From: Flavisolibacter sp050259715
Lineage (GTDB): Bacteria; Bacteroidota; Bacteroidia; Chitinophagales; Chitinophagaceae
Direction of reading: 5' to 3'
DNA length: 64,000 bases
Assembly (NCBI GenBank): GCA_050259715.1
Contig: JBLNAY010000203.1
Span: forward strand, 1-64,000
Positions 1-9,055 of the stretch are shown here, piece by piece. The notes below the pieces were generated by a model, which saw nothing but the letters and a program-made list of their open reading frames with translations, made no database searches and was not told the origin of the DNA. The position numbers were made by a program, and so were the translations under genes. Each line of letters opens with the position of its first letter. Position 1 is the first letter of the stretch.

Positions 1-277
1 CTTTAATTGGCATCAGGTAAGCTCCACCTATCCCTGCATCCTTCATCGCCTGTAAATCAGCCGTAATACCTACTTTAGATACACTTGCCTGCAACCAGTA
101 CCAAAACACCCATGGCGCTGCACTTGCAGGAGGATTTTTAAATGTGTTCTCCAGGGAAGTAGTTTTCTGCTGAGCCAACACTGTAACAGGTGCTGTGATT
201 GCTATTATCAAAACAACTGAAATATTGAAAAAACTTACAAGAAAGTTAGAAAGCAGTATGCTGCAGAAACTCTTCAT
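1..277 (-). CDS. GH106-like alpha-L-rhamnosidase, N-terminal fragment (cut by window edge)
   Basis: Only the first 92 codons are present; the gene runs off the left edge. The ATG at 277 begins a signal peptide (MKSFCSILL, a hydrophobic stretch, then VLAQQ). The mature start, with PPASAAPWVFWYW, a predicted DLQAMKDAGIGGAYL helix and then MPIK, is the pattern seen at the start of GH106 alpha-L-rhamnosidases and related large glycosidases (F-x-PP-x-x-x-P-W-x-W-W, then DL-x-x-M-x-x-x-G-I-x-G). It would be an exported exo-enzyme removing rhamnose from pectin side chains. It lies 27 bases downstream of the GH2 gene and is probably cotranscribed with it. The family call rests on the N-terminus alone, because the catalytic part is not in the window. 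Confidence 0.7.
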   Translation of the reverse strand, partial: MKSFCSILLSNFLVSFFNISVVLIIAITAPVTVLAQQKTTSLENTFKNPPASAAPWVFWYWLQASVSKVGITADLQAMKDAGIGGAYLMPIK

Positions 278-304
278 AACCTTTAAATCTTTTTGGTTTA
301 TCTA

Positions 305-3300
305 CTATTTAGACGCTGTTGACATATATCTTACCGCCATTACTTTATCTTGAATTCCTGTGAGATCACCTGAATACGGCAGTATGTAAAAAGAATAAGA
401 ATATGGCTTTGCTTTAACCTGGTATTTGTCTAATGGTGCAGCTACATCACTCCAACTATCATTGCCTCCCACTCCCATTTGTACAAGATCAATATTTAAG
501 GTAATGTACCCTGCATCTTTAAGCATGTTCGTGTGCTTCGCATTTTCCAGGTTTTCTTCTGTATAAGGCCATGCACTCATACTTAATAAACTATCCGCTA
601 CAATTAATAACCCCTGGTTATTCTTATTGGACAAGTACATCCATCGGACATCAGTTCTATTGCCGTTTTCCTGTGGCACTGCATACGGCTCCATAAAGTT
701 GTAAATTCCTTGTGAGTAGACTGCAGCATCAAATCCATCGTTACGATCTATATAATTTTCCAGCAGCCCCTTACCATACCAGCTAATGGAATCATAAGAT
801 CTATCAATTGCCATTTGCATACCAACTTTTGGAATATTTGGTAAACCTGGCAATACTTGTAAATGGTAGTTAACTTTTATTATTCCGTTTCCGTATACAA
901 GGTATTCTACATTTACTGAAGCGCTATCGTGTATCAATGTATATCTGCTGGTAACCTGGATTTCACCAGGATTTAATTTATTTACCGAAACGCGTTTCAG
1001 CATTGGGATCGATTCATACCATTGGTGCAGCTTTTTGTTCGGTTTCCATCCGCGCCGATCATTATCTGTCAAAGGGCGTTTAAATTTCGGCAACAAGGGT
1101 TGAAATATTTGCTCCCTTCCATTCCATATATAAGATGTTAGCGCCCCATTTATTTTATCAATCTTTACTTCAAAATTATTTCCAGTAAAAATGTAAGCTC
1201 CAGTTTGTTCCTTTACAGAAACAGTTGGGTAAACTGTCTTTAATGTTTTTATCCTGGCCAATGGCGTTATTGCAAACTGGTTTGACGCGACTTCAAATCC
1301 CTTATTAGCCCAGGGCTGATCATAAGCAAGGGTGAAGTGAATATCTGCAAGGTATTCTGAACTTTTTTTAAATTTCGGTAAATAAGGAGCAATAGATATA
1401 ATCGTGTCTTTCCCCGCGCCAAGATTCATTGCAGGTAATTGTTTTTTCACAAGTTCTTCTCCGTCTTCACGAATGATCAACTGGATAGAATAAGCTGCTA
1501 AAGATTTAACTGCATGCCTGTTTGTAATCTTAACCAATGCCTTTGATTTATCAATTAACTCGCAATTGACCCCCTGGAATACTCTTTTGCATTCATACAT
1601 TGCAGCTTTGGGCCTGCCATCAGAGGCCACTATTCCCTTGATGGTAAAATTGTCAAAATACTTTTCTCCAAAATCTCCTCCATATGCATAGAATGGGACA
1701 CCCGCAGAGTCCACTTTTAATAAACCCTGGTCTTTAAACTCCCAAATTGCACCTCCAATAACACGAGGTGTGGAACGGAATACATCCCAGAAGTCTTTCA
1801 TGTTACCATTTGAATTACCCATAGCGTGAGAATACTCTACAAAGAAGATGGGCCTGTGATCTCCGTTTTTTTGTTCAGCCAGGAGTTTTGGAGTATATAT
1901 TCCGGGGTACATACGACTGACTATATCTACGTATGGCTCGTCCTGCGGGTTCTGCAATCGGTGTGAATGATCATTCGGTTTTAAGTACCTCGGATCTGAT
2001 GGATCAATGTATCCTTCTAAACGGGGATTACCCATTGCTGGTTCATAATGCACGGGGCGAGTAATATCAAAATCATGAATCCAGTTAGCCATTGCAGCAT
2101 GATTAGGTCCTCTGCCGGATTCATTACCTAAACTCCATATGATTACACTGGGATGATTTTTATCCCTCATGACCATACGATTACTTCTCTCAAGATAAGC
2201 TCCCGTCCAAATAGGATCATTACTTAGCTTGCCACCCAATCCATGTGTCTCAAGGTTAGCTTCATCAATAACATAAATTCCATACTCGTCACACAGATCA
2301 TACAGGTATGGATTCATTGGATAATGGCTGGTGCGTATGCAATTGAAGTTGAATCGCTTTATTGTTCTCACATCCTGTAAAATATCTTCCCGGGAAAGCG
2401 CTTTCCCTTTTGTTGGATGATGGTCCGGGCGGTTGACACCATACAAGTAAGTCAGCTTACCATTTATCAATAACTTACTGTTATCCTTTGAAAACTCAAT
2501 TGATCTAAATCCCACTTTGCAACTCTTAGCTTCCAATAATTTACCGGTGCTGTCTTCAAGAGAAATAACAAGTGTATAGAGATTGGGAATCTCATCGCTC
2601 CATTTATCCGGATTAATCACTTTTGATTCTAATAAACCAAACTTAACATTGTCTAAGCGTGGATAAATTTCATTGATGATACTTTCTGCACTCCTCTGTA
2701 AAGGTTTATCGAAAACAGCTTTATTTTTCTGATCATACAATTGTGCCTTCACATTGTAACCGGGAACTTCCCTACCAGTCAAATTTTCAATCCTGGGCCT
2801 TAGGCTAAACACAGCATCTTTATACTGCTTATCTAATTTAGCCTGCCAAAAGAAATCAGCAATCCGCAATTTAGGTTCAGCAAGCAGGAATACTTCCCTA
2901 TGAATACCGCTTAACCTCCAATGATCCTGGTCCTCTAGAAAGCTTCCATCACTCCATCGAATGACCCAAACAGACAATATATTTTCACCATCCTGCAGAT
3001 AGGGAGTAATGTTAAATTCAGACGGAAGAAAACTATCTTCAGCATACCCCAGGAACTTTCCATTCAACCAAACTTTATAAGCTGAACTCACCCCCCCAAA
3101 ATGAAGAGTAATATTCATGTTCTTCCAATCAGCAGGCACTGCAAAGGTTGTCTGGTAACAACCGACCCCATTGTAATCCTGCGGCACATGCGGCGGATTA
3201 ACAGGACGGAACGGATAGACTGCGCTTTTATAGATTGGTTTATCATAACCCTTCATCTCCCAATTACCTGGCACTTCCAACTTTGCCCAGCCATGCACAC

Positions 3301-3619
3301 GACTTTTGTAGAAATCCTTAGGTGCATCAGAAGGTTTAAATGCAAAAGAAAAGTCCCATTCTCCATTTAAGGAGATCATTCGTGAGTTAGTCCGATCACC
3401 TTTCAATGCATCCTCAACAGAGGAAAAGGAGTATGCAGTTGCTCTTGAAGGATCCCTGTTAATACCACTGACTAAAGGATCTTCATAGGGTTCAGTATTA
3501 TATATTGTCGGTATATTGGGAATCGCTGCCGGCGTTTTATCCACCAGTTGAGCATATACAAAAGAATTGTACAAAAAAATAAACAGGCAAATTATTAAAA
3601 CACGAAGTTTTTTCATCAT
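305..3619 (-). CDS. GH2 beta-galactosidase (LacZ-type), exported
   Basis: A five-domain LacZ-type GH2 enzyme of about 1104 residues: jelly-roll sugar-binding domain, Ig-like domain, TIM barrel, second Ig domain and a C-terminal beta-galactosidase small-chain-like domain. The acid/base Glu is in IIWSLGNESG (near residue 500) and the nucleophile Glu in FFVEYSHAMGN (near 595). The reading frame extends to a TTG at 3649, but I place the start at the ATG at 3619: AATAAAT lies just upstream and a clean signal peptide follows (MMKKLRVLIICLFIFLYNSFVYA/Q). It probably acts in the periplasm on terminal beta-galactose or a related sugar of pectic oligosaccharides. GH2 also includes glucuronidases and arabinosidases, so the sugar is not certain. 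It sits between the BASS transporter and the GH106-like gene. Confidence 0.88.
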   Translation of the reverse strand: MMKKLRVLIICLFIFLYNSFVYAQLVDKTPAAIPNIPTIYNTEPYEDPLVSGINRDPSRATAYSFSSVEDALKGDRTNSRMISLNGEWDFSFAFKPSDAPKDFYKSRVHGWAKLEVPGNWEMKGYDKPIYKSAVYPFRPVNPPHVPQDYNGVGCYQTTFAVPADWKNMNITLHFGGVSSAYKVWLNGKFLGYAEDSFLPSEFNITPYLQDGENILSVWVIRWSDGSFLEDQDHWRLSGIHREVFLLAEPKLRIADFFWQAKLDKQYKDAVFSLRPRIENLTGREVPGYNVKAQLYDQKNKAVFDKPLQRSAESIINEIYPRLDNVKFGLLESKVINPDKWSDEIPNLYTLVISLEDSTGKLLEAKSCKVGFRSIEFSKDNSKLLINGKLTYLYGVNRPDHHPTKGKALSREDILQDVRTIKRFNFNCIRTSHYPMNPYLYDLCDEYGIYVIDEANLETHGLGGKLSNDPIWTGAYLERSNRMVMRDKNHPSVIIWSLGNESGRGPNHAAMANWIHDFDITRPVHYEPAMGNPRLEGYIDPSDPRYLKPNDHSHRLQNPQDEPYVDIVSRMYPGIYTPKLLAEQKNGDHRPIFFVEYSHAMGNSNGNMKDFWDVFRSTPRVIGGAIWEFKDQGLLKVDSAGVPFYAYGGDFGEKYFDNFTIKGIVASDGRPKAAMYECKRVFQGVNCELIDKSKALVKITNRHAVKSLAAYSIQLIIREDGEELVKKQLPAMNLGAGKDTIISIAPYLPKFKKSSEYLADIHFTLAYDQPWANKGFEVASNQFAITPLARIKTLKTVYPTVSVKEQTGAYIFTGNNFEVKIDKINGALTSYIWNGREQIFQPLLPKFKRPLTDNDRRGWKPNKKLHQWYESIPMLKRVSVNKLNPGEIQVTSRYTLIHDSASVNVEYLVYGNGIIKVNYHLQVLPGLPNIPKVGMQMAIDRSYDSISWYGKGLLENYIDRNDGFDAAVYSQGIYNFMEPYAVPQENGNRTDVRWMYLSNKNNQGLLIVADSLLSMSAWPYTEENLENAKHTNMLKDAGYITLNIDLVQMGVGGNDSWSDVAAPLDKYQVKAKPYSYSFYILPYSGDLTGIQDKVMAVRYMSTASK

Positions 3620-3682
3620 TTCATTTATTGAGAAAACTGGACGTTCCAAGTGGTATATTTTAAAAGTTACATGAGTTTATAG

Positions 3683-5020
3683 CTAAGAAACCATTGGAGT
3701 CTCAACAGGCAATTGCTCAATGTCATTTTTAGATTTTATGTGTTTAGTATCTGTAGCCGGATTCCTTCTCCAGTAATTAGCAAGTAAAGAACCTGAAATA
3801 TTCATCCAGGGGCTGAATACTGCCGCAGGCAGACCTAACGTTCCCAATTTACCCATACTGCCTGCAAGACCTGAAGCCATACCTCCATTTTGTAAACCTA
3901 CTTCGAAAGCAATCGTCCTTGAGGAATTTTTATCCAGTCCTAATAGCCTGCCTAACCAATAACCAAAAAAGTATCCTGCTGCATTGTGAATTACAGAACT
4001 AAAAAATAAAAGGACTCCGACTGTCAGCAGATTATCATGGCCGGCTGCAGTTGTAACTGTGGTGAAGTAAACAATTCCAAACATTGACAAATAAGGCATA
4101 AAAGAATCTACTTTAGCAAATCTTGTGGCCAGCAGGTGATAAACAACGCCGAGTATAAAAGCTCCAAAGAAGAAACCAAGTATCTCAACACTCTGCAACA
4201 ATGCAGCAGATGCAATTGAATGCTGGAAAAACGACCAGGAACCTAATGGTAAAGCAAGGAGCCAAATAGCACTGATGGTAAAAATTACACGAACAACCTT
4301 CCAATCTTTTATAGAAGCAGATTTAAGAAAATCGTGAAGTAAAGCAGCTCCAATAGGGACAATAACTATTTTTATAATCTCCATCATCATATTGATAAAC
4401 TTCACTTCTATCAGTGTTCCTGCAAGTAATTTCATTAATAATGGAGTCAGGAAAGGTGCCACTAATGTGGCCATTGCTGTTACTACTACGGATAATACGA
4501 GGTTGGCTCTTGCGAGATAAACCATTACATTCGAAGCTAGCCCACTTGAACAAGAACCAATAAGTATGATACCTGCAGCAATTTCAGGTTGAAAATGAAA
4601 TATTTTAGTCAGAAGCAATCCCATTAGAGGCATCACTGAAAAATGACAAAACAATCCAATTGCAACTCCCTTACCAGTTGTAGCTATTCCTGAGAAGTCT
4701 TTCAGACTCATTTGTATCCCCATTCCAAACATAACGATCTGCACAATCACCAATATCAACCATTTATTTCGCAAGTCAAAAGTACCCCAGTGAGTGAAGG
4801 CCGCGGGATACATCATTGCACATACAACTGCAGCAATAATCCATGCCGTATACCTATAAGACCTTAATGAGCTAACTGCACCAAGACCAATGGGCAAACA
4901 TAATGCAGCGATAATTGATGCTATTTTCCACATAGCATAGTTCTGAAAGATTAAACCGGCGGCTATGAATAATAGAGCAATGAATGTCGAAGCAAGGCAG
5001 ATCTGGAGGATTCGTTTCAT
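3683..5020 (-). CDS. BASS-family (bile acid:sodium symporter) transporter
   Basis: A polytopic membrane protein of 445 residues with about ten hydrophobic helices. It carries the BASS signatures GSCSSGLASN in the first half and EVGLQNGG (residues 373-380) in the second; the E-x-G-x-Q-N motif lies in the sodium/substrate-binding crossover region of ASBT-fold proteins. The first 70 residues add two extra hydrophobic segments ahead of the usual core. Family members move organic anions with sodium. Its place after the RuBisCO-like, DUF1537-kinase and racemase-like genes suggests uptake of an acid sugar for that cassette. The start at 5020 has AATAAAT upstream, and the gene begins 8 bases after the racemase-like stop codon. 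Confidence 0.88.
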   Translation of the reverse strand: MKRILQICLASTFIALLFIAAGLIFQNYAMWKIASIIAALCLPIGLGAVSSLRSYRYTAWIIAAVVCAMMYPAAFTHWGTFDLRNKWLILVIVQIVMFGMGIQMSLKDFSGIATTGKGVAIGLFCHFSVMPLMGLLLTKIFHFQPEIAAGIILIGSCSSGLASNVMVYLARANLVLSVVVTAMATLVAPFLTPLLMKLLAGTLIEVKFINMMMEIIKIVIVPIGAALLHDFLKSASIKDWKVVRVIFTISAIWLLALPLGSWSFFQHSIASAALLQSVEILGFFFGAFILGVVYHLLATRFAKVDSFMPYLSMFGIVYFTTVTTAAGHDNLLTVGVLLFFSSVIHNAAGYFFGYWLGRLLGLDKNSSRTIAFEVGLQNGGMASGLAGSMGKLGTLGLPAAVFSPWMNISGSLLANYWRRNPATDTKHIKSKNDIEQLPVETPMVS

Positions 5021-5028
5021 GTAAATAT

Positions 5029-5691
5029 TTATTGAGACAGAACTGTAGACAAATGTTGTACAGCAATAGTTGGACTTGCCAGAATGGGAACTTGTTTATC
5101 AGCAGGATCAAGGTTGTCTACAACTCGGGCCATTGAAGCTTGTGCCAACACAATAACATCTACCTGTTTACTTAAATCCTTCAAAGCAGCTGCAACCATC
5201 GCATCATGTTTTGCAGCATCTCCGCTCATCAAAGCATCAAAAGCACCTTCGCAAAGACGTGAAATAATCTTTACTTCTTTCCCTGCCGCTGCGGCCCTTC
5301 TCTTGACAAGATCTGTTGTTGGCTCAAGGGTTGTGGGCAAAGTTGCAATTACACCGATAGTAGAACCAAGTTGAATGGCTTTATCCGCCATAGGTTGATC
5401 AACTCTTAATACAGGAACTTTAGTTAAAGGTGCAGATGCTTCTACTGCGGCACCTATGGATGAACAGGTGACCATAATATAATCTGCGCCTGCTGCTTCT
5501 GCAGAACCCACATAATCTACTACTCTTCGACCTGTATCGGGAGTTAAACACCCATTCCTGATCACATTTTTAATGAGGCTATCATCTACAATATTGAAAA
5601 CCTGCACGCCGGGCAAGTATTGCTTACATAAATCCTGGAATATAGGAACCAATGTTGCAGAAGTGTGAATAAGACCTAAAGTTTTTAACAT
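5029..5691 (-). CDS. Aspartate/glutamate racemase superfamily protein lacking the second catalytic Cys
   Basis: A 220-residue cytoplasmic protein with the two-lobed Asp/Glu racemase fold. The first catalytic loop is present (MVTCSSIG, Cys76). The second loop, normally L-G-C-T/A, reads VLAQASM (residues 181-187), so the second cysteine is replaced. True racemases need both cysteines. In this superfamily, arylmalonate decarboxylase works with a single Cys, although there the retained Cys is the one in the other lobe. A racemase function is therefore unlikely; a decarboxylase, isomerase or lyase on a carboxylated sugar derivative is more plausible (inference). It sits between the DUF1537 kinase and the BASS transporter. 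Confidence 0.75.
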   Translation of the reverse strand: MLKTLGLIHTSATLVPIFQDLCKQYLPGVQVFNIVDDSLIKNVIRNGCLTPDTGRRVVDYVGSAEAAGADYIMVTCSSIGAAVEASAPLTKVPVLRVDQPMADKAIQLGSTIGVIATLPTTLEPTTDLVKRRAAAAGKEVKIISRLCEGAFDALMSGDAAKHDAMVAAALKDLSKQVDVIVLAQASMARVVDNLDPADKQVPILASPTIAVQHLSTVLSQ

Positions 5692-5762
5692 AATTCATTT
5701 ATTTATCTTTCTACTATACCTATTAGCTTAATAATGTATGATGCAAATGCTAAAGAACATCA

Positions 5763-7112
5763 TCAGCTATAAACGGGTTTAATGATAGATCCTCTCCTCA
5801 ATAATTCGAAGAAATCCTCAGCTCCTACCTGCCCTCCTTTGAAATTCAATTCAATGTTATCGACCGGAGAACCTGGTGCATAAGCTTTACATAAAGGGGC
5901 CCCAGGAACTAGTGGAGCTATCATTTCAACGGCTTCAATTCCAAGCGCACGGGCTGCATAACTCGAAGTATCACCTCCTGCAATAACGAGTCGCTCTACC
6001 TTTTTCTGCTTACAAATTGAATGACCAAGCATCCCTAAAAATGTTCCCAATAGCCTGGCAGAATCTTGCTGAACAATAGTTTTATTTGAGGTACCACCCG
6101 TATGTATAATAACGCTCTGGTTATGTTGCAGGCAATCTATAGCCTGACTGCAATAAAGTTCAACCAGATTTGAAATTTTATGGTTAGCCACTGCACCTGC
6201 ATCAATCTCTAACTCTTTAAATCCTTGTTGCTTAGCCCACTTTATCTGTCCCGCGGTTACAGGGGAACAACTTCCAGAAAGTACCAGAATGGAAGATGCT
6301 TCGGATGGAACTTCCCATATATTTTCGTCAGTAATTACATCTTTCTTATTCCAGGATGCACCTAAAGCCATCTCAATACCGGATGATCCAACTGAAAATA
6401 AAGGTGATGAACTTTCAGCTTCGGTATCAATAAGATCGCCAATAAGTTGCAGTTGCTGCTGGTAAAGTGCATCAAATAAAATGATGTCTGTTTTTCTATC
6501 CTTTAATCCTTCCAACGCAGTGATACAACTTTCCTTTCCTTGCTGGATGTTTAAAATATCAAGTAGACCTATTTGTTTCTTTGTTTGTTTTGCCAGGTGC
6601 AAACAAATATCACTTTCATCAGCAGGAGTTATGGGATGCTTACTCATTGAGGGATGTCGATCCAACCTATACACATCACCATCACTACCTATACCCATAC
6701 GGGCGAATAAGTTTCCAAACACAGAGTACCTGCCTAAAATAGGTGCCGCTACTAACAATGGAATGAACGAACTATTGAATACTTCTGCAGCAATATCTAT
6801 AGCCTTACCAATACTTCCCACTTTGGGAGACGAATCAAATGTTGAGCAAACTTTATAATGAACATGCTTTGGCTGCATTTCTTTTAATGCCTGAAAAGCA
6901 CGTGGAAGTATTTGCTCCATTTCCGTCGGAGATAACGAACGGCTCATGCCAGCAACTCCTATTGCATCCAGGTCTGGATACCTATCTAACTGAGTTTTGG
7001 TTGGCGGTTCGATGAATAATACAGATTTTAAACCAGCACGGCTGATAAACTCCAGCGCATCTGTCGATCCGGTAAAATCATCTCCATAATATGCAAGCAA
7101 TAACTTCTTCAT
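5763..7112 (-). CDS. DUF1537 acid-sugar kinase (four-carbon acid sugar kinase family, OiaK-like context)
   Basis: A 449-residue two-domain kinase of the DUF1537 family, which phosphorylates acid sugars. The N-terminal substrate motif is YYGDDFTGSTDAL (8-20) and the C-terminal nucleotide-binding motif is AGGDTSSYAARALG (378-391). An in-frame ATG lies further upstream at 7175, but the start at 7112 is chosen: AAATAAAT precedes it, it starts directly with the conserved strand (MKKLLLAYYGDD), and it leaves only 4 bases after the RuBisCO-like stop codon. DUF1537 kinase next to a RuBisCO-like protein matches OiaK with OiaC/OiaX of D-apiose catabolism, where the substrate is 3-oxo-isoapionate. Family assignment is firm; the substrate is inferred from context. 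Confidence 0.9.
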   Translation of the reverse strand: MKKLLLAYYGDDFTGSTDALEFISRAGLKSVLFIEPPTKTQLDRYPDLDAIGVAGMSRSLSPTEMEQILPRAFQALKEMQPKHVHYKVCSTFDSSPKVGSIGKAIDIAAEVFNSSFIPLLVAAPILGRYSVFGNLFARMGIGSDGDVYRLDRHPSMSKHPITPADESDICLHLAKQTKKQIGLLDILNIQQGKESCITALEGLKDRKTDIILFDALYQQQLQLIGDLIDTEAESSSPLFSVGSSGIEMALGASWNKKDVITDENIWEVPSEASSILVLSGSCSPVTAGQIKWAKQQGFKELEIDAGAVANHKISNLVELYCSQAIDCLQHNQSVIIHTGGTSNKTIVQQDSARLLGTFLGMLGHSICKQKKVERLVIAGGDTSSYAARALGIEAVEMIAPLVPGAPLCKAYAPGSPVDNIELNFKGGQVGAEDFFELLRRGSIIKPVYS

Positions 7113-7116
7113 GAAT

Positions 7117-8361
7117 TTATTTAGCTCCGAACTTTTCAACTGATAATTTGAACTCAGGATATTTATTTGCAGCATCGGAAACGGATAATCCTTCTACAGC
7201 AGCTTCCCAGGCCTGGTGCAATGCTTTCACTCCGGCTGCCGCGCCAGAAGGATGTGCTATAATACCCCCACCCGCCATATATAAAAGATCAAGTGTTTTT
7301 GTTCTCCTATATGTTTCAGGCGCCTGGCCGCCCCATTGACCTGAAGAAACTACAGGAAGAAGTAAATTCTGATTACCTAAGGGTTTTAAACACGATTCAA
7401 TAGAACGTACTACCGAATCATCATCTTCCCAGAATTTGTTCTGAATCCCATTTACATGCAACTGGTCAACACCCACCAAACGCCATATTTTCTCATAAGC
7501 AGGAAAATCAATACCAAGCAAAGGATGACGTGTGAGCATGCCCCATCCATTTCGATGTGCATGAATTGCCAGTTCTCCTATATCACATATCTTTTTTGTT
7601 CCTGATAGTCCAACACTGTTTATGCTGATCATCGCACATGTCCCTCCGGATTTTATAATGTACTCATACCTGGAGATCATTTCATCTATTTCACCAGAAA
7701 TGTTAAAAGCATACATGATCTTTTTCCCTGTCTGATCAGCATACCTATTCAATACCTCCATCACAACATCCACTCTTTTTTCAAAAGGTGAATTTGAAGA
7801 TGCAGATAACAATTCATCATCCTTTATGAAATCAATTCCTGCCCCGGCAAGAGTTTGAACCATGTCTGACGTCTGTTCCGGGGTGAGTCCAATACTAGGC
7901 TTTATAATTGTACCGATTAATGGCCTTCCATGTACATTAGTTAAATTTCTGCATCCGGTGACTCCATATGCAGGTCCCCTGAAATGACTAACGTATCCAG
8001 GTGGAAATTCAATATCCATCAACTTCAATCCTGTAAACTGTCTAAGTTCATATAAGTTACCTTGTAAAGTAGATGTAAGAACCGGCAGATTGAATCCAAA
8101 GTTGCCAGTAGACCAGGAGACGGTTACAACAGCTCTTTGATAACTTCCGGCAAAAGTTTTTGAGCTTGGAATAGAAGGTGATTTTACTGTATCGAGCACT
8201 TGTACATTTTCCACACGAGCTGCAAATTTTTCCTTTAGTTCTGCTGTTTCTCCAGGTACTGCCACGAAGGTTCCTGAGGATTGTTCACCTGCTAACACTT
8301 CAGCAGCTTTCTCCGGGGAAATTGGAGTCTCAATATAGTATAGTGCTTTTATCCTTTCCAT
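7117..8361 (-). CDS. RuBisCO-like protein (RLP, type IV), probably 3-oxo-isoapionate-4-phosphate processing
   Basis: A 414-residue RuBisCO large-subunit homologue. Conserved elements are TIIKPSIGL (Lys154, matching RuBisCO Lys175; the second Lys of KPK is Ser here), GIDFIKDDELL with the carbamylated-Lys/metal site (Lys180, Asp182, Glu183), HAHRNG near 267, VVSSGQWGG near 337 and the phosphate-binding GGGIIAHPSGAAAG (364-377). The altered KPS site and loop 6 argue against carbon fixation. Known RLPs next to DUF1537 kinases decarboxylate or hydrolyse 3-oxo-isoapionate-4-phosphate (OiaC, OiaX), and a GH140 apiosidase occurs in the same locus. The start codon overlaps the DUF6250 stop by one base (TAATG). 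Which of the two reactions applies cannot be told from the sequence. Confidence 0.9.
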   Translation of the reverse strand: MERIKALYYIETPISPEKAAEVLAGEQSSGTFVAVPGETAELKEKFAARVENVQVLDTVKSPSIPSSKTFAGSYQRAVVTVSWSTGNFGFNLPVLTSTLQGNLYELRQFTGLKLMDIEFPPGYVSHFRGPAYGVTGCRNLTNVHGRPLIGTIIKPSIGLTPEQTSDMVQTLAGAGIDFIKDDELLSASSNSPFEKRVDVVMEVLNRYADQTGKKIMYAFNISGEIDEMISRYEYIIKSGGTCAMISINSVGLSGTKKICDIGELAIHAHRNGWGMLTRHPLLGIDFPAYEKIWRLVGVDQLHVNGIQNKFWEDDDSVVRSIESCLKPLGNQNLLLPVVSSGQWGGQAPETYRRTKTLDLLYMAGGGIIAHPSGAAAGVKALHQAWEAAVEGLSVSDAANKYPEFKLSVEKFGAK

Positions 8362-9053
8362 TAATTTAACTGCCAGATTTTCAAATTATCTATTAACTGT
8401 CTACTTTTTGTGCTCCGGATAGCAAACCAACCATCCAAAAAAGGCTCCGGATCTTTAAATGAAAAGAACTCATGCCCATCAACACAAAAAGTGGATGTAC
8501 CATTGTTGCTACTAATACTTATATGATAAGTTTTGTTGGGCCTTAACAAATGAGCAGAATCGGTATACTCTTTTATAATTTGCAATTTTCCTTTTCCATC
8601 ATATCTGCGCATCCGGGTTGTTGTATTATAGTTTCCTCCCATACCAACATAGTACATTCGTAAACTATCGTATTCACGAAATCCACCCTTTCTTAAAAAC
8701 ATTTTATTTGCAGGATCTGTTGCCATCCAAAACTGGTTTAAATCACTAAGCCGGTCATTTACACCACCTTCCATCACAATTCTTCTATCAAATTCAATAA
8801 GAATGTTCCCATTCAATTTCTTTTTATACCAGAGTGTAATTCCACCATTTGTATTTAATTGCAGTTTCCCGTTAGTTACTTTAACTCCTGCCAGAATGTT
8901 CTCATTTGTCTCTACTATCCATAAATTATTCAGCTGCGGCTCAGTAAAATCATCAGAAAAAAGCAGCTTTTTTTTCGATGTTATATTATTTGCCTGACCA
9001 AACAATATTGTAGAATACAAAAGGGTTCCTATTATACCGGCTATTCTAAACAT
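8361..9053 (-). CDS. Exported DUF6250-like lectin/glucanase-fold protein
   Basis: A 230-residue protein with a signal peptide (MFRIAGIIGTLLYSTILFGQ) and a single concanavalin-A-like beta-sandwich domain: LLFSDDFTEPQLNNLW at the start and DGHEFFSFKDPEPFLDGWFAIR near the end. This pattern resembles DUF6250-type domains, which often accompany rhamnogalacturonan lyases. I see no clear catalytic residues; it may bind oligosaccharide or be a lyase or hydrolase accessory. It starts 2 bases after the PL4 stop and overlaps the RuBisCO-like start by one base, so it is translationally coupled to both. Confidence 0.6.
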   Translation of the reverse strand: MFRIAGIIGTLLYSTILFGQANNITSKKKLLFSDDFTEPQLNNLWIVETNENILAGVKVTNGKLQLNTNGGITLWYKKKLNGNILIEFDRRIVMEGGVNDRLSDLNQFWMATDPANKMFLRKGGFREYDSLRMYYVGMGGNYNTTTRMRRYDGKGKLQIIKEYTDSAHLLRPNKTYHISISSNNGTSTFCVDGHEFFSFKDPEPFLDGWFAIRSTKSRQLIDNLKIWQLN

Positions 9054-9055
9054 CT

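Noticed and set aside
5084..5374. Open frames on the plus strand (here and at many other places)
   Set aside because: They lie wholly inside well-supported minus-strand genes, have no recognisable domains and look like antisense shadows.
7117..8361. True carbon-fixing RuBisCO
   Set aside because: The KPK lysine pair is reduced to KPS and the protein lacks the standard loop 6, and no phosphoribulokinase is present.
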